The translations under genes and the position numbers were made by a program. A stretch of 6,125 nucleotides of DNA, from assembly GCA_963764315.1 (NCBI GenBank), contig CAVXSB010000011.1:1-6125 (forward strand). The letters run 5' to 3'. Under the pieces are notes generated by a model, which had not been told where the DNA came from, did no database searches, and worked only from the letters and a program-made list of their open reading frames with translations. Of this stretch, positions 5,621-6,125 are shown piece by piece; within the stretch, counting starts at the first letter, position 1; each line of letters starts with the position of its first letter. The DNA comes from DATLWN01 sp963764315 (GTDB lineage Bacteria; Pseudomonadota; Zetaproteobacteria; Mariprofundales; Mariprofundaceae).

Positions 5621-6125
5621 ATGAACACCGCCCGCAAGCTGAAGGAAGCAGCGCCCTTCCTGCCGATGTCCCGCGCCGAGATGGACAAACTCGGCTGGGA
5701 TCAGTGCGACATCATCGTCGTCACCGGCGATGCCTATATCGATCATCCGAGCTTCGGCATGGCGGTAATCGGGCGCGTGCTGGAGGCCCAGGGCTACCGG
5801 GTGGGCATCATCGCCCAGCCGGACTGGAACTCTGCCGATCCCTTCCGTGTGCTCGGGAAACCGCGCCTGTTCTTCGGGGTGACGGCCGGCAATATGGATT
5901 CGATGGTCAACCGGTATACCGCCGACCGACGCATCCGCTCCAACGATGCCTATACGCCGGGCGGAGAGGCGGGCAGGCGGCCGGATCGGGCCGTGCTCGT
6001 TTATGCCCAGCGCTGCCGCGAGGCATTCAAGGACGTGCCGGTGATCGTCGGCGGCATCGAGGCCAGCCTCCGCCGCATCGCCCATTACGATTACTGGTCG
6101 GACGTGGTTCGCCGCTCGGTATTGC
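5621..6125 (+). CDS. ygiQ: YgiQ family radical SAM protein, N-terminal part (cut by window edge)
   Basis: The first 168 codons of a YgiQ (UPF0313) protein. The family is a radical SAM enzyme group of unknown substrate, with an N-terminal Radical_SAM_N domain, a central CX3CX2C iron-sulphur cluster motif and a DUF3362 C-terminal region. Only the N-terminal domain is visible. The match to E. coli YgiQ as I remember it is close throughout, for example APFLPMSRAEMDKLGWD (about 10-26), VTGDAYIDHPSFGMA, GVTAGNMDSMVNRYTADRR, and IVGGIEASLRRIAHYDYWSD near the end. The cluster cysteines, expected near residue 380, lie outside the window. The frame is intact to the edge. Start 5621 is preferred because homology begins only a few residues later. 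In-frame ATGs at 5582 and 5540 would add non-homologous sequence, and no start has a well-spaced ribosome site (GGAG at 5597-5600 is 20 nt upstream). It is divergently oriented to the minus-strand block. Confidence 0.96.
   Translation, partial: MNTARKLKEAAPFLPMSRAEMDKLGWDQCDIIVVTGDAYIDHPSFGMAVIGRVLEAQGYRVGIIAQPDWNSADPFRVLGKPRLFFGVTAGNMDSMVNRYTADRRIRSNDAYTPGGEAGRRPDRAVLVYAQRCREAFKDVPVIVGGIEASLRRIAHYDYWSDVVRRSVL

Noticed and set aside
5528..6085. A 185-codon minus-strand open frame opposite ygiQ
   Set aside because: The plus strand here encodes unmistakable YgiQ sequence, and the minus frame is its complement.

Overview
The window is high-GC bacterial DNA. It most likely comes from a proteobacterium, probably a gammaproteobacterium, because the YgiQ fragment at the right edge is nearly line-for-line E. 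coli-like and the other proteins are of proteobacterial type. I would not go below class level.

Layout, left to right: positions 1-159 are AT-rich (about 38% GC over the first 120 bases) and hold no gene I can defend. Five genes on the minus strand then fill 160-5456. In transcription order (right to left) they are: a very large membrane-bound sensor of about 1053 aa with Cache, periplasmic SBP_bac_3, HAMP and HD-GYP parts (a predicted cyclic-di-GMP phosphodiesterase); DNA-3-methyladenine glycosylase I (tag); a small SRPBCC/START-like protein; a short protein of the encapsulated-ferritin (EncFtn) type; and a DUF4336 protein. Gaps are 19 bp, a 4-bp ATGA overlap, 69 bp and 59 bp. The first three look co-transcribed. 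EncFtn has a plausible promoter of its own, and DUF4336 is separated from EncFtn by a perfect 15-bp hairpin. A 164-bp divergent intergenic region (5457-5620) separates this block from the start of ygiQ on the plus strand, which runs off the right edge.

The most unusual aspect is that three of the five minus-strand genes (the HD-GYP sensor, tag and EncFtn) each carry one extra base that breaks an otherwise perfect reading frame. Removing one base in each restores full-length proteins with all expected catalytic residues. All three changes are single-base insertions outside long homopolymers. This points to assembly or read error first, with very recent gene decay second and recoding a distant third.

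Biologically, the points worth a second look are: the sensor, in which a solute-binding domain appears to be nested inside a Cache domain and the HD-GYP catalytic domain carries an insert of about 155 residues; and the EncFtn-type protein, which has no C-terminal encapsulin-targeting tail, no encapsulin gene beside it, and a DUF4336 gene as its downstream partner. I see no RNA genes, CRISPR array, insertion sequence or phage gene.
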